64,000 nt of DNA from Lewinellaceae bacterium (GTDB lineage: Bacteria; Bacteroidota; Bacteroidia; Chitinophagales; Saprospiraceae), in contig JADJFA010000012.1 of NCBI GenBank assembly GCA_016708875.1, forward strand, positions 1 through 64,000, given 5' to 3'. Below, piece by piece: positions 49,625 through 58,492 of the stretch. The notes beneath the pieces are model-generated. The model was not told the DNA's origin. It ran no database searches and saw only the letters and a program-made list of their open reading frames with translations. Every line of letters begins with the position of its first letter. Position 1 is the first letter of the stretch. The position numbers and the translations under genes were made by a program.

Positions 49625-51148
49625 ATGCTCCTCCTCGGCTACGATATCGGTTCCTCCTCTATAAAAGTCGCCCTCGTAAACGCTGCTGATGGTTCGGTGC
49701 TCGGCACCGCTCAGCACCCCGAAACTGAAATGCCCATCTCCTCACCCCAACCGGATTGGGCCGAGCAAAACCCGGAGGACTGGTGGGAAGCCGCTTGTGT
49801 CGCCACGCGGAAATTATTGGCAAAAACGCTTGTCCCTCTTGAGCAGATCGCAGCCATCGGTATCGCTTATCAGATGCATGGACTTGTGGTCGTTGACAAG
49901 GAGAGCCAGGTGCTTCGCCCCGCCATCATCTGGTGCGACAGTCGTGCCGTAGATATTGGAAATCAAGCCTTTGCAGCGTTGGGAGCAGATTATTGTTTGG
50001 AAAATCACCTCAATTCACCGGGCAATTTTACCGCCTCCAAACTCTGCTGGGTTCGCGAAAACGAACCGGAAGTTTTTGCCCAAATTGACAAAATCATGCT
50101 CCCTGGCGACTACATCGCTTACCGTATGACGGGAGAAATTTGCAGCACTGTAACTGGTCTTTCTGAAGGTGTTTTTTGGGATTTCAAGTCGAATGCACTT
50201 TCTGAACGGCTTTTAGAACATTACCAGATTCCTCCAACCATGCTCCCCGACATTGTCCCGGTTTTTGGAAAACAAGGAAACCTGAGCCCGGAAGCGGCGG
50301 CTGCACTTGGTCTGGCGATTGGAATCCCTGTCGGCTATCGTGCCGGCGATCAGCCAAACAACGCTTTGTCGCTCAACGTGTTGCGCCCCGGCGAAGTGGC
50401 CGCAACTGGCGGTACCTCCGGGGTGGTATATGCGGTTAGTGAGCGACCAATTTTTGATCCACAGCAGCGCGTCAACAGTTTTGCCCACGTAAATTATTCC
50501 CCGGAAAACCCGCTCACGGGCGTATTGCTTTGCATCAATGGTGCAGGGAGTTTGTACCGTTGGGTACGTGAGAACATTACCCATCCTACGGCTTCAAGCC
50601 GTAGGATGGGTTACCCAGAAATGGAACAACTCGCCGCCAGCGTCCCTATCGGAAGCGAAGGACTAAGCATCTTGCCCTTCGGCAACGGAGCTGAGCGCAT
50701 GCTGGGCAATCAAAACCCTGGTGCGAAAATTCTAGGACTGCAATTCAACCGCCACGAGCAGCGGCATATAAACCGGGCTGCATTGGAAGGCATCGCTTTT
50801 GCCTTTGTGTACGGAATGGAAGCCTTGCGCGATATGGGCATTCCGATCCGCACCATGCGTGTTGGCAATGACAACTTGTTCCAGTCGGCCATTTTTTCCG
50901 AAACCATTGCAACGCTGATGGGGGTAGAAATCGAAGTATTGAACACCAACGGAGCGGTTGGTGCGGCGAAGGCTGCCGGTGTTTCGGTTGGTATTTTCGG
51001 AAGCCCGGAGGCTGCTCTAACGCAGGGAATTGCACTCGTTACAATTCATAAACCATTATTGCACAATCGCTCCGAGCTCAGCAAAGCTTATTTGCGATGG
51101 CGCAAACATTTAAGAGAGACACTTTCCATAACGGGTACAGTGGAGTAA
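49625..51148 (+). CDS. xylB: Xylulokinase (FGGY family)
   Basis: A 507-residue FGGY kinase. N-domain phosphate loop LLLGYDIGSSSIKVALVN, substrate region AYQMHGLVVVD, catalytic Asp in GYRAGDQPNNALS, the second nucleotide box GEVAATGGTSGVVYAV, and ILPFGNGAERML and FNRHEQRHINRAALEGIAFA. These match D-xylulose kinases, which feed xylulose 5-phosphate to the pentose phosphate pathway. A 33-bp palindrome is translated within the loop between WVRENIT and EMEQLAASVP. No xylose isomerase is adjacent. Confidence 0.92.
   Translation: MLLLGYDIGSSSIKVALVNAADGSVLGTAQHPETEMPISSPQPDWAEQNPEDWWEAACVATRKLLAKTLVPLEQIAAIGIAYQMHGLVVVDKESQVLRPAIIWCDSRAVDIGNQAFAALGADYCLENHLNSPGNFTASKLCWVRENEPEVFAQIDKIMLPGDYIAYRMTGEICSTVTGLSEGVFWDFKSNALSERLLEHYQIPPTMLPDIVPVFGKQGNLSPEAAAALGLAIGIPVGYRAGDQPNNALSLNVLRPGEVAATGGTSGVVYAVSERPIFDPQQRVNSFAHVNYSPENPLTGVLLCINGAGSLYRWVRENITHPTASSRRMGYPEMEQLAASVPIGSEGLSILPFGNGAERMLGNQNPGAKILGLQFNRHEQRHINRAALEGIAFAFVYGMEALRDMGIPIRTMRVGNDNLFQSAIFSETIATLMGVEIEVLNTNGAVGAAKAAGVSVGIFGSPEAALTQGIALVTIHKPLLHNRSELSKAYLRWRKHLRETLSITGTVE
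50579..50611. repeat. 33-bp palindrome inside xylB
   Basis: Perfect 16-base arms (acccatcctacggctt) with one central base, translated as about HPTASSRRMG. The length equals 11 codons and it shares its core with 37255-37287. Confidence 0.95.
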
Positions 51149-51403
51149 AAACCAAGGACCGCAAATCTGCTTTGTTTTCCAACAGCCAGAAAATTCAACT
51201 CCAATCGTTCATCTTGAAAACCAAGGCAAAGGTCAATGCGTATATATTGAAGTCACAAGCCGGAGACTGTTCAATCGTTGTTCAAATTTTTGAGCAGTAT
51301 TATGTCTTTGTTCAATTGTTGGTAAAAGGCTTGTGGAAGGGAAAAAAACCCAGCACTTTTGCAGCGTTCAGCCCGCAGTTTAAAATTGGCATGGGCTTCC
51401 TAA

Positions 51404-51931
51404 ATGATGCAAGACCAACTACTTATCAACCGTCTTCAAGCACAAGACCGCACAGCCATCGGCAATTTGTACGATGCTTATGGCGCTGCGCTCTTTGGCG
51501 TGGTACTCCGCATCGTGCAACAACGCGAGTTGGCGGAGCAGGTTTTGCAGGACACATTTGTAAAGGCATGGCGAAACGGAGCAAGTTACGATGCTTCAAA
51601 AGGGCGATTGTTTACCTGGCTGCTGAACATCGCACGAAACACAGCAATTGATGCGACACGAACGGCGCATTTTCAAAAATCAAGAAAAACCGATTCACTC
51701 GATTCAATCGTACATAGCCCCGGCGGCGAAAGCATCAACCCAGACCAGATTGGTGTGAGAGAAGTGGTGAACCGCCTGGATGAAAAGTACAAGAAACTGA
51801 TTGACCTAATTTATTTCCAAGGCTACACACAAGAGGAGGCCGCCGAAGAAACGGGTATTCCGCTCGGCACCATTAAAACCCGCTTGCGTTATGCCATCAA
51901 CGAATTGCGCGGTATTTTTACAGCGAATTAA
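51404..51931 (+). CDS. ECF-type RNA polymerase sigma factor
   Basis: A 175-residue sigma-70 family protein with region 2 (IGNLYDAYGAALFGVVLRIV, LQDTFVKAWRN, GRLFTWLLNIARNTAIDATR) and region 4 (LIDLIYFQGYTQEEAAEETG, GTIKTRLRYAINELRG). There is no region 1 or 3, as in ECF factors. The next gene, 7 bp on, encodes an anti-sigma domain of the RskA kind, so this resembles the SigK/RskA group. The 255-bp gap upstream holds no gene; a cacttttg box near 51354 is one base off the -7 consensus. Confidence 0.92.
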   Translation: MMQDQLLINRLQAQDRTAIGNLYDAYGAALFGVVLRIVQQRELAEQVLQDTFVKAWRNGASYDASKGRLFTWLLNIARNTAIDATRTAHFQKSRKTDSLDSIVHSPGGESINPDQIGVREVVNRLDEKYKKLIDLIYFQGYTQEEAAEETGIPLGTIKTRLRYAINELRGIFTAN

Positions 51932-51938
51932 ACAGACA

Positions 51939-52220
51939 ATGGATCTCCAATCATTCATAAAATCGGGCTTGCTTGAGGCATACGTGCTTGGGCAATGTTC
52001 AGCCGAAGAGCGCGCACAGGTGGAGCGCATGGCAACCGAGCACGCCGAAGTGCGCGCTGAGTTGTCGGCCATCGAAGCCTCGCTTGAGTCTTATGCTGTT
52101 GCCCATGCAGTTCAGCCTCCAGATTGGATGAAGGATAACATTATGGAGCGCATCGGTCAGGAAAAGCCAGAAATTTCGATGCCCGATAATGCTGCGCCGC
52201 CCCCGGAAAGTTTCCAATGA
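51939..52220 (+). CDS. Anti-sigma factor, cytoplasmic N-domain (RskA-like)
   Basis: Ninety-three residues: SGLLEAYVLGQCSAEERAQV and a helical segment to WMKDNIMERIGQEKP, the typical N-terminal sigma-binding part of RskA-type anti-sigma factors. It stops at tga within atga, exactly where the next frame starts. In related genomes the two parts form one protein, so this may be one gene with a one-base change, or a genuine split. Confidence 0.8.
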   Translation: MDLQSFIKSGLLEAYVLGQCSAEERAQVERMATEHAEVRAELSAIEASLESYAVAHAVQPPDWMKDNIMERIGQEKPEISMPDNAAPPPESFQ

Positions 52221-52705
52221 GGCTCTTTCAGTTCCTCGCCTTCGCGCTTTTAGCATCTTGCAGTTTCTTTTTTTTGAAGCAAAAAGATTTAGGTCGTGAA
52301 AACAAGGAGTTAAGATTCAGAACAGACTCGCTTGCACAACAATTGGTAGTTTGCAATCAGGAAATCCAAAAACCTGACCCGGTAGCTGAATTGATTTGCG
52401 ACCCATCCACCCAGCGTATCCTTGTGTCAGATGGAAAAGGCATTAATACCGTTGTGTACTACAACCCCGCACTGAAAAAAATGGCCTACGACCCTTTTGG
52501 ACTACCAACACTTAAGTCTGGAAACCATTATCAGTTTTGGGCAATTGTAGGAGACAAACCCGTTAGCATGGGCATGGTTTCCTCTAATATGTGCGCGTCC
52601 ATCCGCTCGGTGGAGAACGCCGTAGCCTTTGCCATATCGGAAGAAGAGAATCCTGAAGGCAACCCCACTCCTACCACAGTGTTGGCAATTGGCAAGGCCG
52701 GATAA
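52217..52705 (+). CDS. Anti-sigma factor, membrane and periplasmic part (RskA C-domain)
   Basis: It opens with a membrane segment (MRLFQFLAFALLASCSFFFL), then a short coiled-coil (LGRENKELRFRTDSLAQQL), then an anti-sigma-K domain with VVYYNPALKKMAYD, HYQFWAIVGDKPVSMGMV and TTVLAIGKAG. The C-domain is periplasmic in known members and is cut to free the sigma factor. It overlaps the N-domain frame by 4 bp. Confidence 0.8.
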   Translation: MRLFQFLAFALLASCSFFFLKQKDLGRENKELRFRTDSLAQQLVVCNQEIQKPDPVAELICDPSTQRILVSDGKGINTVVYYNPALKKMAYDPFGLPTLKSGNHYQFWAIVGDKPVSMGMVSSNMCASIRSVENAVAFAISEEENPEGNPTPTTVLAIGKAG

Positions 52706-52804
52706 TGTGTCCAAGTTGGGAAGTTCCAAGTAACAAGTTTAAATCGAGCGTTCCGCCTGTTTTGGCGAATGGAAAGTTGCCATTCTACCTCATTTGTACT
52801 TTTT

Positions 52805-52843
52805 CAAATGCGATTCGTCGGTAAATTCGACGAATCGCATTTG
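52805..52843. repeat. Intergenic hairpin
   Basis: Perfect 16-base arms caaatgcgattcgtcg and its complement flank a 7-base loop. It follows the anti-sigma gene by 100 bp and could end its transcript, though no T-run follows. Confidence 0.8.
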
Positions 52844-52876
52844 CGTTACTGCTCTTTTGTGCCGTCAAATATTGTA

Positions 52877-52954
52877 GTGATTGGTTTATTGGTAACTAGT
52901 GATTTGATCGTGCCAATCTCCCGACAAGTTGCAGGTTACCAATAAACCAATCAC
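52877..52954. repeat. Intergenic inverted repeat
   Basis: Perfect 20-base arms (gtgattggtttattggtaac and its complement) flank 38 bases. The gap 52706-53062 holds this repeat and the hairpin at 52805 but no gene. Confidence 0.85.
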
Positions 52955-53062
52955 CATTCCACCAATCACCATTTCATGTTGCGAGCAATCAACCCAGGCA
53001 AACTTTTCCCATTCCTTACCTTGTTCGATCTCATCGAGCATGAAAAATCATTTTCCAAAGCC

Positions 53063-53644
53063 ATGTCAAAAGAAGAAAAACAATCCAAAGCCTCCGAAAT
53101 TATTAAAAACCACGTCGGCTTTTCACTCGGCGCAGCACTTATTCCGCTTCCAGGCATGGATTTGCTGGCCGTGAGCGGGGTGCAGCTCAATATGCTCCGC
53201 CAACTTGCCAAACTTTACAACGTCAGTTTTTTTGATAACCTGGGCAAAACCATCGTTTCGGCCATAGTTGGTGGCAGCGCAGCGCGTCTGGGCGCGAGCC
53301 TCGTAAAAGCCATTCCCGGCGTGGGTACCATTATTGGTGAATTGAGTATGCCCATCCTTTCAGGAGCCTCTACCTGGGCGCTGGGGCGGACCGTCGCAAA
53401 TCACCTTGAGCGTGGCGGCACCCTGGAGGATTTGGACTTAACAAAAGCCCGCAAAACCTACGAAACAGAAATGGAGGAAGGCAAAAAAATGGTGCAGGAA
53501 CTAAGCCAGAACGAACCAGCACCCCAAAGTGATTCGGATGCCGCGATTGATAAAATCAAAAAACTTTCCGACATGAAGGATGCGGGGATACTTAACGAAG
53601 AGGAGTTTAAGCAATTGAAAGAGCGGTTGATTGGTCAGATATAA
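53063..53644 (+). CDS. DUF697-type membrane protein with SHOCT tail
   Basis: Start 53063 is preferred over 52976 because homologous proteins begin with MSKEEKQSKASEIIKNHVGF. Residues 12-130 are a DUF697-like domain with two hydrophobic helices (GFSLGAALIPLPGMDLLAVS, TIVSAIVGGSAARLGASLVK) and GVGTIIGELS. After a charged linker, the last 35 residues are a SHOCT motif (IKKLSDMKDAGILNEEEFKQ LKERL). Function is unknown; DUF697 is often fused to GTPases, but no GTPase part is present here. Confidence 0.82.
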   Translation: MSKEEKQSKASEIIKNHVGFSLGAALIPLPGMDLLAVSGVQLNMLRQLAKLYNVSFFDNLGKTIVSAIVGGSAARLGASLVKAIPGVGTIIGELSMPILSGASTWALGRTVANHLERGGTLEDLDLTKARKTYETEMEEGKKMVQELSQNEPAPQSDSDAAIDKIKKLSDMKDAGILNEEEFKQLKERLIGQI

Positions 53645-53652
53645 TTGTAGAT

Positions 53653-53749
53653 GGAACACGGATCACGCGGATGGGACACGGATTTGAACAGATAAATTTA
53701 TTGAAATAATCTGTTCAAATCCGTGTCTAATCCGCGTCATCCGTGTTCC
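53653..53749. repeat. Long intergenic palindrome (acacggatt family)
   Basis: Arms of about 41 bases, starting ggaacacggatcacgcggat and ggacacggatttgaacagat, pair nearly perfectly with the right half. It shares words with 34543-34633 and fills the gap between two convergent genes. Confidence 0.88.
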
Positions 53750-53750
53750 T

Positions 53751-54799
53751 TCACTCCTCATTCTCAAACCACACCTTATAATACTTCTTGCCTTTTTCGT
53801 CGTCGAAACTTCGTTCGATTAGGTCGCGCCGACCGTGAACGTAGATGTGGAAATTTTTGTCCAATTTCAAAATGCTCTTGAACACTTTGAAATCGCGCTT
53901 CACAGCCTGGTCGCTGATGTCAAACTTGTCTTCAAGCGGCACAGCGTAGGCGGTTGCGTACTGTTCGCGGAATTCGCGGAAGGCTTCTTGCTGTTCTGCT
54001 TCGGGGAATAATTTTTGGGTGAAATCATCCACCTCAAAAAGGTCGTTTTCTTTAAAATATTCGCCCGAACGGTTTAGCATGTCAATGGTCTCGGTACGGT
54101 CAAGCCCGAATTTGAACGGCGCTTTTTGGCTAATGAACTCACTAGCCAGGCTAATATGGTGGCGGGTGTTGAAATAGTTATCTTCAATGGGGCGCAGGCG
54201 CAGGAACTCGTCTTTCCAGAAAGAACGCTCGTCCTTTTTGGTCACGGTATCCACCGCACAAATGCGGAAACCTTCTCCCTCGTCTAGGTTGAAAATCACC
54301 GCTGCCACCTGTGGTTTCCCAGTTGGGATGCCCTCCATGATATTAAGCACGAAGGATTCCGCTGAACGCTCTGTTTTAAAAAAAGGGTCTTTGTTTTCAA
54401 CCTTCCAAAGGCCAATGGCAGTGGTTGGCTCTCCTTGTAGCATCAAATCTTCAAAATGCGCCAGGAAGAATTCTCCGCCCTGCACCTTTGGGTTTTCGCA
54501 GTGCGCGTAAAGCATTTGCGCCAGGTTGGCTGCATGATCCGTAAGGCTTTCCGGATTCTGAAAACCTCCATACAAGCCTGATATACTTGGTGTTGGCTTA
54601 CATCCTCCTCGTGGTGGAAGTAGAAAAACTCCTCCGTTTTTTCAAAGGGCTTAAGGAAGGAAGCGATGAGCATCTCCTCCGCTGCGTCGTGGATCGGAAT
54701 AAGGGTTTGCTTGGGCACTACGATGCCTTCGTAGCGATTTTTGTTGCCGACCCATGTGGCGGCTAAACGGGAAAGTCGGGCTGAGGAAAAATCGAGCAT
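53751..54799 (-). CDS. Nucleoid-associated protein, NdpA/NA37 family, one frameshift
   Basis: The first 90 residues (RLSRLAATWVGNKNRYEGIV, AEEMLIASFLKPFEKTEEFF) are in one frame; near 54560 the frame shifts and continues PESLTDHAANLAQMLYAHCE and GGEFFLAHFEDLMLQGEPTT to the end YYKVWFENEE. The joined protein is about 349 residues and matches the Bacteroidota form of the 37-kDa nucleoid-associated family. Its role is poorly known. The tail converges on the DUF697 gene. Confidence 0.85.
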
Positions 54800-54913
54800 T
54801 AGATATTAACTATGCCCGCCTTTGTCAGGGGGTGGACGGCGGGTAAAAACGATGAACGATATGCGAACAAATCTGAGAAGTTTTTAGAATCTCAAAGGTT
54901 TTGCAAGGAAGCA

Positions 54914-54921
54914 CAAAAGTA
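54914..54921 (-). promoter_or_regulatory. -7 box of the nucleoid protein gene (tacttttg on minus strand)
   Basis: It matches TAnnTTTG, 115 bp upstream of the start. The rest of the 335-bp divergent gap 54800-55134 holds only a small palindrome, ttgaca-ttac-tgtcaa, at 55080-55095. Confidence 0.45.
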
Positions 54922-55134
54922 ACGTTCAAATCTGCTTGGAACAGTCACAAGTTTTCCACAAAACCAATTCACATTCCTTGCCAGCGCCTGGCCATAATCT
55001 GCTCACCTGATCTTTTTAAAAAGCCTGGAGGTTTAGGAACTTTTTTAATCCCAAAAACAGTTCACGCATACAATCAATCTTGACATTACTGTCAAACGAA
55101 AACAATTAACCCTTAACCCATTCAAAATTTTCCA

Positions 55135-55695
55135 ATGAAACAATCTATTTTTCAGGCATTCCTATCTGCTTGCTTCCTGTTCGCTTGTTCATCCCTCGCT
55201 TCTGCGCAAACTGAAATCGGCCTTCGGCCATTGTTTTATCAAAATGACTTTGTTGACCCAAAAGGTAATGGTGATGTATCTCAAGGCCAGCACGCGGGCG
55301 AATGGCAATTGGGCATTTCAGGCCGAAACTGTTTTTCACGTCACTTTGCAGCTCGTATAGAGGCCAATCACACAAGAGGCCGGTACACGTTTTCCAATAT
55401 TCGATTCGCTTATCTGAATTTTTGTGTCATACCCGAATGGCGGATTTCACCGACCGTGTACTTCGGAGCTGGTGGCTTTGTCAATGCGACACTCAAAGAT
55501 CCCTTGGATACACAGCAAAAAGGAGAAACTGGTCTATTGGCAAACCTGGGATTTCGCCATGGTAAATTTGAAATTCAGTGCCGCTATCAGCGTTGGCTTG
55601 GGCCTAGTGGCAAATTCACGCTCGGTGCAGGCTTGGATTATTTTTTTAGCCTGAAGAAAAAATCGAAAAAGGAAGGCTCGAAGCTTTTGAATTGA
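55135..55695 (+). CDS. Outer-membrane beta-barrel protein, unknown function
   Basis: A 186-residue protein with signal peptide (MKQSIFQAFLSACFLFACSS LASAQ region) and alternating amphipathic strands: EWQLGISGRNCFSRHFAARI, SPTVYFGAGGFVNATL, GLLANLGFRHGKFEIQCRYQ, FTLGAGLDYFFSLKKK. These suggest an eight-stranded barrel. It is not recognised as a named family. A good terminator follows. Confidence 0.75.
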   Translation: MKQSIFQAFLSACFLFACSSLASAQTEIGLRPLFYQNDFVDPKGNGDVSQGQHAGEWQLGISGRNCFSRHFAARIEANHTRGRYTFSNIRFAYLNFCVIPEWRISPTVYFGAGGFVNATLKDPLDTQQKGETGLLANLGFRHGKFEIQCRYQRWLGPSGKFTLGAGLDYFFSLKKKSKKEGSKLLN

Positions 55696-55717
55696 AAGAT
55701 AAATCTGGAATTTTCCA

Positions 55718-55747
55718 ACGGCTCGCCCATTCGGCGGGTCGTTTTTT
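55718..55747 (+). terminator. Intrinsic terminator after the barrel gene
   Basis: Stem acggctcgcc / ggcgggtcgt (two G-T pairs) is followed by six T. Confidence 0.82.
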
Positions 55748-55807
55748 ATTAGGTTTTCAATGTAGAACGCGACCTTCGCCGCATTTACCGCTCATACTTC
55801 ACTATTC

Positions 55808-56934
55808 TTGAAAATCGCCATCAACACCCGCTTCCTCCTGCCCGGCCAACTCGAAGGCTTTGGCTGGTATACGCATGAGATCGTTCGGCGGATGGTGTTG
55901 GCCCATCCTGAAGATGCGTTCATTTTTCTCTTCGACCGGCCTTTTGATGAGCGTTTTGTTTATGCCGAAAATGTGACGCCGATTGTGCTTGCGCCTCGTG
56001 CCCGATTTGCACCACAGTTTTTGGCCTGGTTTGAGTGGGCCGTTCCAAGAGCCTTGAAAAAGCATGGCGTTGAGGTGTTTTTTTCGCCCGATTCGATGTG
56101 CAGCCTTTCCACCAAAGTGCCTACAGTGATGACTTGTCATGACCTGGTACCGCTGCATTTTCCGGAGCAAGTCCCGCTGTTGCACCGGCATTTCCTGCTT
56201 CATTTTTTACCAAAATTCCTGCATTGCGCTGACCGGGTGCTGACAGTGTCGGAATATGTGCGAAAGGACATCGCCCAAACTTGTGGCATTGCTTTGGAAA
56301 AAATATCCACCGTTTACAATGGTTGCCGGGAAGTTTTTCGCCCCTTGAATGAGCCTGATAAACAAACGGTTAGGGTAAAATTTGCCGAAGGGAAACCGTA
56401 CTTTTTCTACGCCGGCGCCATCCATCCACGTAAGAATATTCCGCGCCTTATTCGCGCCTTTGACCTTTTCAAAACAAAAACTTCCGCGCCGATGAAGTTG
56501 CTGCTCGCGGGCCGTTTTGCCTGGCAAACGGGGGAAGTCCGCTCGGCATACGAGCAGGCCGCACACCGGGCAGATATCCATTTCCTTGGCTATGTTTCGG
56601 AGGAAGACTTGTCGCTGCTGACTGCTTCTGCCACTGCCTTAACTTACCTTTCGCTGAGCGAAGGTTTTGGCCTGCCAATACTCGAAGCGATGAATTGCGA
56701 CACGCCGGTGCTGGCCGCTAACGCTTCTTGCCTGCCCGAAATCGCGGGCGATGCGGCGCTACTTGTTGACCCACTTTCTGAAACCGCGATAGCCGATGGT
56801 TTGGAAAAACTATGGAGTGATGGCGCTTTTGTTCAAAACTGGTTGAAAAAGGGCGTGTGCGGAGGGAGCAATTCAGCTGGGACAGGGCGGCAAAGGAGGT
56901 TTATGATGCCCTGAAGAACTGTGCGGGGTCGTAA
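55808..56934 (+). CDS. GT4 glycosyltransferase, C-terminal frameshift
   Basis: It starts at a TTG (KIAINTRFLLPGQLEGFGWY), the normal N-terminus of this family; no ATG is near. GT-B fold marks: TVMTCHDLVPLHFPEQVP, VLTVSEYVRKDI, YFFYAGAIHPRKNIPRLIRA and the C-domain donor site LSLSEGFGLPILEAMNCDTP with VLAANASCLPEIAGDAALLV. It transfers a sugar from an activated donor, probably to a cell-surface glycan. The frame slips near 56855; the true tail reads EQFSWDRAAKEVYDALKNCA and ends at 56934. Confidence 0.9.
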
Positions 56935-56953
56935 GACCCTCGCAAGGCAGGAA

Positions 56954-57052
56954 GAACACCGATTAAACTGAAACCGCCGAGACCACCGAATTTTTCAAAG
57001 TATGACATTGAAAAATTCAGTGGTCTCGGCGGTTTCAGTTTAATCGGTGTTC
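56954..57052. repeat. Long intergenic palindrome
   Basis: Arms of about 45 bases, starting gaacaccgattaaactgaaa and continuing ccgccgagaccac, pair almost perfectly across a short centre. It fills the gap between two convergent genes. Confidence 0.88.
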
Positions 57053-57061
57053 AAAAACAAG

Positions 57062-57691
57062 CTATTTCACAATCGCAAAATTCAGTCCCACAATAATTCG
57101 CGCTGGGGAATCACTAAAATTGTACTTATCGCCGAAGAAAGTAATGTGGTCGCCCTGCTTGCTGAAATTTCCTTCGTAACGGAGGTCGAGCGATATACGT
57201 TTGAAACCGATATTCAAACCGCCCTGCCAGCCCCAGGTCATTTGTTTGAATCGGGCCTCATAGCCGTCGAAATCAGTCAGTTCTGATTTTGAGTTGAGGA
57301 AATAGTGGCCAACCGGACCAGCCTGTAAGCGCAATGGGCCAAGTTTAACACCCATCAAAACCGGGATATCAAGGTATTGGTATTTTTCGTTTTTGATGAC
57401 TTCACCGACGCCCGATTCGCCAATTTTGTAGTCAATCTTATTGGAATTGAACAATACTTCCGGCTGAACAAAAAATTTGTTGCCAAAGCGCATGTATGCC
57501 CCAAACTGGGTGCCGAAATTGCGGCCGTCCACACCAAAATTGAAGTTGGGATCACCACCGTTGCCAATGCTGATATCGTCTGGGTGGTTGATCTGCGTGT
57601 TAAGACCGCCTTTTAGGCCAAGGCCAAAAAATTGGGCTTGAGCAGAGTTGGCAACAAGGAGGGCGAGGATTGCAAAAATTAGATTTTTCAT
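57062..57691 (-). CDS. Porin-family outer-membrane beta-barrel (PorT-like)
   Basis: Start 57691 gives the leader MKNLIFAILALLVANSAQAQ; the frame open from 57745 adds residues ahead of it. The 209-residue protein shows FGLGLKGGLNTQINHP, FGAYMRFGNKFFVQPEVLFN, YLDIPVLMGVKLGPLRLQAG and a final aromatic strand ARIIVGLNFAIVK, the pattern of the Bacteroidota outer-membrane beta-barrel family that includes PorT. Function not assigned. Confidence 0.88.
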   Translation of the reverse strand: MKNLIFAILALLVANSAQAQFFGLGLKGGLNTQINHPDDISIGNGGDPNFNFGVDGRNFGTQFGAYMRFGNKFFVQPEVLFNSNKIDYKIGESGVGEVIKNEKYQYLDIPVLMGVKLGPLRLQAGPVGHYFLNSKSELTDFDGYEARFKQMTWGWQGGLNIGFKRISLDLRYEGNFSKQGDHITFFGDKYNFSDSPARIIVGLNFAIVK

Positions 57692-57818
57692 GTTTTGAGC
57701 GAATAGTGTTTGGTTGGAAAATTGGAGGCTTAAACGGAACGCCATCAGGCTTCGTGTGCAGGGTTGCCAAGTATAAGGAGAGATTAACTGTTTGGTAACG
57801 GTGGGCGGGTAAAGTTGC

Positions 57819-57826
57819 TACCTTTG
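57819..57826 (+). promoter_or_regulatory. -7 box of engB (tacctttg)
   Basis: A perfect TAnnTTTG, 42 bp ahead of the start at 57869. Confidence 0.55.
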
Positions 57827-57868
57827 CCAGCCTTTAGCCGCTATAACCTTGAAGAAGCGGATCTAATT

Positions 57869-58489
57869 ATGGAAATCTCAAGCGCGGACTTTGTTGCCAG
57901 TTATCCAAAGGAGAGTGCCTGTCCGAGAGGCGGACCACCGGAATTTGCCTTTATAGGCCGTTCCAATGTAGGTAAATCATCCTTGATCAATATGCTTACA
58001 GCTCGTAAGGGATTGGCAAAAGTATCGGGCACGCCTGGCAAAACACGTCTGCTCAACTTCTTCTTGATCAATAAGTTGTGGCATTTGGTGGATCTTCCAG
58101 GCTACGGGTATGCCCGTGTATCAAAGGGGGATCGAAAAGGCCTAGGGAGCTTGATCAACGGATATTTTGCCCGCCGTCTGGAACTCAGTTGCGCTTTTGT
58201 GTTGATTGATTCAAATATCCCCCCTGTTAAGATTGATATCGAATTTATAAACAGCCTCGGGGAATTGCAGGTACCCTTTGTCATTATTTTCACCAAAGCC
58301 GATCGGATCGGGAAGCCCAAATTGGAAGAAAATATTGCCGCATTTATGGGGAAACTTTCCGAAAACTGGGAAACCCTACCTACTTATTTTGTCAGTTCTG
58401 CCGAAAGGCGGACAGGGCGTGAAGAGATACTGGAATTTATTGGTAAAGCGGTGAAGTTGTCCAATAGTCCAACGTCCAAGAAAAATTGA
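57869..58489 (+). CDS. engB: Ribosome biogenesis GTPase EngB/YsxC
   Basis: A 206-residue small GTPase. G1 is GRSNVGKSS at residues 30-38, G2 includes SGTPGKTRLLNFF, G3 is DLPGYGYARV, G4 is FTKADRIGK. Start 57869 (MEISSADFVASYP) matches the family N-terminus. It acts in assembly of the large ribosomal subunit. The C-terminal SNSPTSKKN comes from the repeat word ccaacgtccaag at the gene end. The acyltransferase gene begins 3 bp after the stop. Confidence 0.95.
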   Translation: MEISSADFVASYPKESACPRGGPPEFAFIGRSNVGKSSLINMLTARKGLAKVSGTPGKTRLLNFFLINKLWHLVDLPGYGYARVSKGDRKGLGSLINGYFARRLELSCAFVLIDSNIPPVKIDIEFINSLGELQVPFVIIFTKADRIGKPKLEENIAAFMGKLSENWETLPTYFVSSAERRTGREEILEFIGKAVKLSNSPTSKKN

Positions 58490-58492
58490 ATT

